DNA of 64,000 bases from positions 3,042,001 to 3,106,000 of the forward strand of contig NZ_CP157874.1 of the NCBI RefSeq assembly GCF_040214835.1, in the 5' to 3' direction. This DNA comes from Pseudomonas asiatica. Its GTDB lineage: Bacteria > Pseudomonadota > Gammaproteobacteria > Pseudomonadales > Pseudomonadaceae. Numbering within the stretch: position 1 is the stretch's first letter; each line of letters opens with the position of its first letter. Positions 62,448 to 64,000 of the stretch are shown here, in pieces. The notes below the pieces were generated by a model. That model was given only the letters and a program-made list of their open reading frames with translations, had not been told where the DNA came from and searched no databases. The position numbers and the translations under genes are program-made.

Positions 62448-63377
62448 TTAGCGACGAGCGGTGCCGGCAGGCCCCAGCGATGCCCACAGATGCTGCGCCG
62501 CATAGGCTCGCCACGGTCGCCAGGCCAAAGCTCGTTGCGCCAGTTGGGCGTCGTCGCCTTCGAGCAGGCGCAACGCCTTGACCAGCGCCACGTCGCCCAG
62601 CGGCAAGGCATCGGCCGCGCCGGCCTGGCGCAACGCCAGGTAGTGCGCGCTCCAGGGGCCGATCCCCTTGAGTTGGCACAGGTTGCGCAGCAGTTCATCC
62701 AGCACTTGCCCGCGGCGTAGCAGCCCGGGCTCGGCCAGCAAGGCGCTGGCCAGCGTGCCCAGGGTGGCGGCGCGCGCCCGCGGCATGCCCATACCGTCGA
62801 ACTGCGCAGCCGCCAATACCGGCAGCGCCGGAAACACGTGGCTCAGGCCCGGTGCGGGCCAGCGCAAGGGCACGCCGTGGCGTTGCACCAGGCGGCCGGC
62901 CAGGGTCATGGCCCCGGCCACACTGACCTGCTGGCCCAGCACAGTGCGCATGGCCTGCTCGCAGGCGTCCCAGCCTTGTGGCACGCGCAGGCCCGGGCGC
63001 TCCTGTAGCAGGCGGGCCATCAGCGGATCGCGGGACAGTTCTGCATTGATGCGCGCGGGGTCGGCATCAAGGTCGAAGACCCGCCTCAGCCTGGCGGTCA
63101 GGCCGGGTAGCGCGTGGGCCGGGACGCCTTCAAGGCGGACCCGCAGGTACTGGCTGCCCGAAGGTGTGGCGTGCAAGACGGCGTGGCGGCCGGCAATTAC
63201 CAGAGTACGGCGGTAGGTGCCGTCGAGGCAGGTCTCGATGCCGGGGATGCAGCGGGCAGCGAGGAAGGCCAGCGTCGAGGGCCAGTGGTAAGGGGCGCGG
63301 TAGCGCAGCCACAAGGTGTGGTGGCCGGGGGTGGGCAATGATCGGCGCACGGCGTGCAAGGGGGTGAGCTTGGGCAT
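62448..63377 (-). CDS. alkA: DNA-3-methyladenine glycosylase II (AlkA)
   Basis: A 309-residue helix-hairpin-helix glycosylase that removes alkylated bases. An AlkA N-terminal domain (residues 1-110, with HTLWLRYRAPYHWPSTLAFLAARCIPGIE) is followed by LGQQVSVAGA, the HhH element LCQLKGIGPWSAHYLAL and the catalytic Asp262 in LPLGDVALVKAL. It lacks the Ada-like N-terminal regulatory domain that some fusions have. It lies 1.6 kb from alkB, on the other strand. Confidence 0.93.
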   Translation of the reverse strand: MPKLTPLHAVRRSLPTPGHHTLWLRYRAPYHWPSTLAFLAARCIPGIETCLDGTYRRTLVIAGRHAVLHATPSGSQYLRVRLEGVPAHALPGLTARLRRVFDLDADPARINAELSRDPLMARLLQERPGLRVPQGWDACEQAMRTVLGQQVSVAGAMTLAGRLVQRHGVPLRWPAPGLSHVFPALPVLAAAQFDGMGMPRARAATLGTLASALLAEPGLLRRGQVLDELLRNLCQLKGIGPWSAHYLALRQAGAADALPLGDVALVKALRLLEGDDAQLAQRALAWRPWRAYAAQHLWASLGPAGTARR

Positions 63378-63432
63378 GGGGTGATCATGCCAGTAATGCC
63401 AATGGTTTCAATCCGGACGTGGCTTTTGAGTG

Positions 63433-63540
63433 CTGGGGGCGCTTTGCGCCCCTATCGCGACACAAGGCCGCTCCTACAGGGGATCGTGCTTCCCTGTAGG
63501 AGCGGCCCTGTGTCGCGATAGGGCTGCAACGCAGCCCCAG
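63433..63540. repeat. Inverted pair of second-type REP elements
   Basis: Facing CGCGACACAAGGCCGCTCCTACAGG and CCTGTAGGAGCGGCCCTGTGTCGCG arms with inner GGGCTGCAACGCAGCCC, between pirin and alkA genes. Here the arms point outward-in with only about 14 bases between them. Confidence 0.9.
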
Positions 63541-63556
63541 CTTTTTCAGTCAAGGA

Positions 63557-64000
63557 TCAATGCGCTGCACCGCCCCGTGCATCCTGCATCTGCCCGAACC
63601 GCCCGGCATGGAAGTCGTCGAACGACTCGGCAATTTCTGCCTGGCTGTTCATCACGAACGGGCCATAGCCCACGATCGGCTCGTCGATCGGTTCACCGCT
63701 GAGCAGCAGCAGGCTGGCACCTTCCAGCGCTTCGACGGCAACATCCTCACCGCCGCGGTCAAGCAGCACCAGGCTGGATGGGCCGGCTTCGCGCTCGCCG
63801 TTGATCCGCACATTGCCACGCAACACCACCAGCGCCGCATTGCGACCGGCGGCAACCGGCAGCTGCAAGGTTGCACCGGCATTCAGGCGCATGTCCCAGA
63901 CATCCATGGCGGTAAAGGTTCGCGCCGGCCCCGAATGCCCACGATATTCACCTGCAATCACCCGCAGGCTGCCGCCCTCGCCGTCCAGCGCCACCACCGG
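63557..64000 (-). CDS. Pirin-family protein, N-terminal part outside the window
   Basis: The last 148 residues of a pirin. VIAGEYRGHSGPARTFTAMDVWDMRLNAGATLQLPV, NAALVVLRGNVRING and the end EPIVGYGPFVMNSQAEIAESFDDFHAGRFGQM are typical of the C-terminal cupin of pirins (about 285 residues in full). The iron-binding N-terminal cupin lies beyond base 64000. Some bacterial pirins oxidise quercetin; others act as redox regulators. Confidence 0.9.
   Translation of the reverse strand, partial: PVVALDGEGGSLRVIAGEYRGHSGPARTFTAMDVWDMRLNAGATLQLPVAAGRNAALVVLRGNVRINGEREAGPSSLVLLDRGGEDVAVEALEGASLLLLSGEPIDEPIVGYGPFVMNSQAEIAESFDDFHAGRFGQMQDARGGAAH

Overview
The window is high-GC (low to mid 60s percent by eye), densely coded chromosomal DNA from a Pseudomonas, almost certainly of the P. 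putida group. Evidence for this: P. putida-type REP palindromes in most gaps, three exact PtxS operators around a 2-ketogluconate/gluconate dehydrogenase locus, a second LexA (LexA2) with its typical box in front of imuA-imuB-dnaE2, and a gene order I recall from P. putida KT2440 (a peb-like exopolysaccharide cluster, then CoA-transferase genes, then the lexA2 cassette). That last point is memory, not a search. No tRNA, rRNA, IS element, prophage or CRISPR was seen.

Layout. 1-16 kb: an exopolysaccharide locus. A leftward block (VirK-like protein, two GT2 glycosyltransferases, a hexapeptide acetyltransferase, a GMC oxidoreductase with a tiny Tat-signal partner) diverges from a rightward block (Wzy/ligase-like membrane protein, secreted clan GH-A hydrolase, GalE-type epimerase). 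A leftward export operon follows: a 58-residue protein with a sorting-like tail, Wza-type exporter, beta-barrel protein, Wzz-type protein, tyrosine-kinase-like ATPase. A 118-bp x 5 REP array sits between them. 16-22 kb: XRE-cupin regulator, short-chain fatty acid transporter, CoA-transferase pair, LysR regulator and aldo/keto reductase. 22-28 kb: the SOS mutagenesis operon lexA2-imuA-imuB-dnaE2. 28-35 kb: small DUF2790 protein, HAD phosphatase, MdcR-like LysR, then a catabolic operon (M20 amidohydrolase, MHS transporter, amidase, IclR regulator). 35-45 kb: class II UvrA, a two-gene multidrug efflux pair, a lipoprotein, an AEC carrier and an MFS transporter. 45-54 kb: the kgu genes, ptxS and the three-subunit gluconate 2-dehydrogenase. 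54-60 kb: a four-gene curli-type operon behind a sigma-54-like promoter, with two large paralogous secreted proteins, CsgB-like and a very long CsgA-like subunit. 60-64 kb: AlkB, AlkA, small proteins and the C-terminal part of a pirin.

The genes fit a soil and rhizosphere life: a matrix polysaccharide and an amyloid-type fibre for biofilm, periplasmic glucose/gluconate oxidation with uptake of the products, ketone-body and amide catabolism, and three kinds of DNA repair (translesion synthesis, nucleotide excision, alkylation reversal). The least explained parts are the two paralogous proteins in the sigma-54 curli operon and, in the polysaccharide locus, the 58-residue sorting-tail protein and the 64-residue Tat partner of the GMC enzyme.
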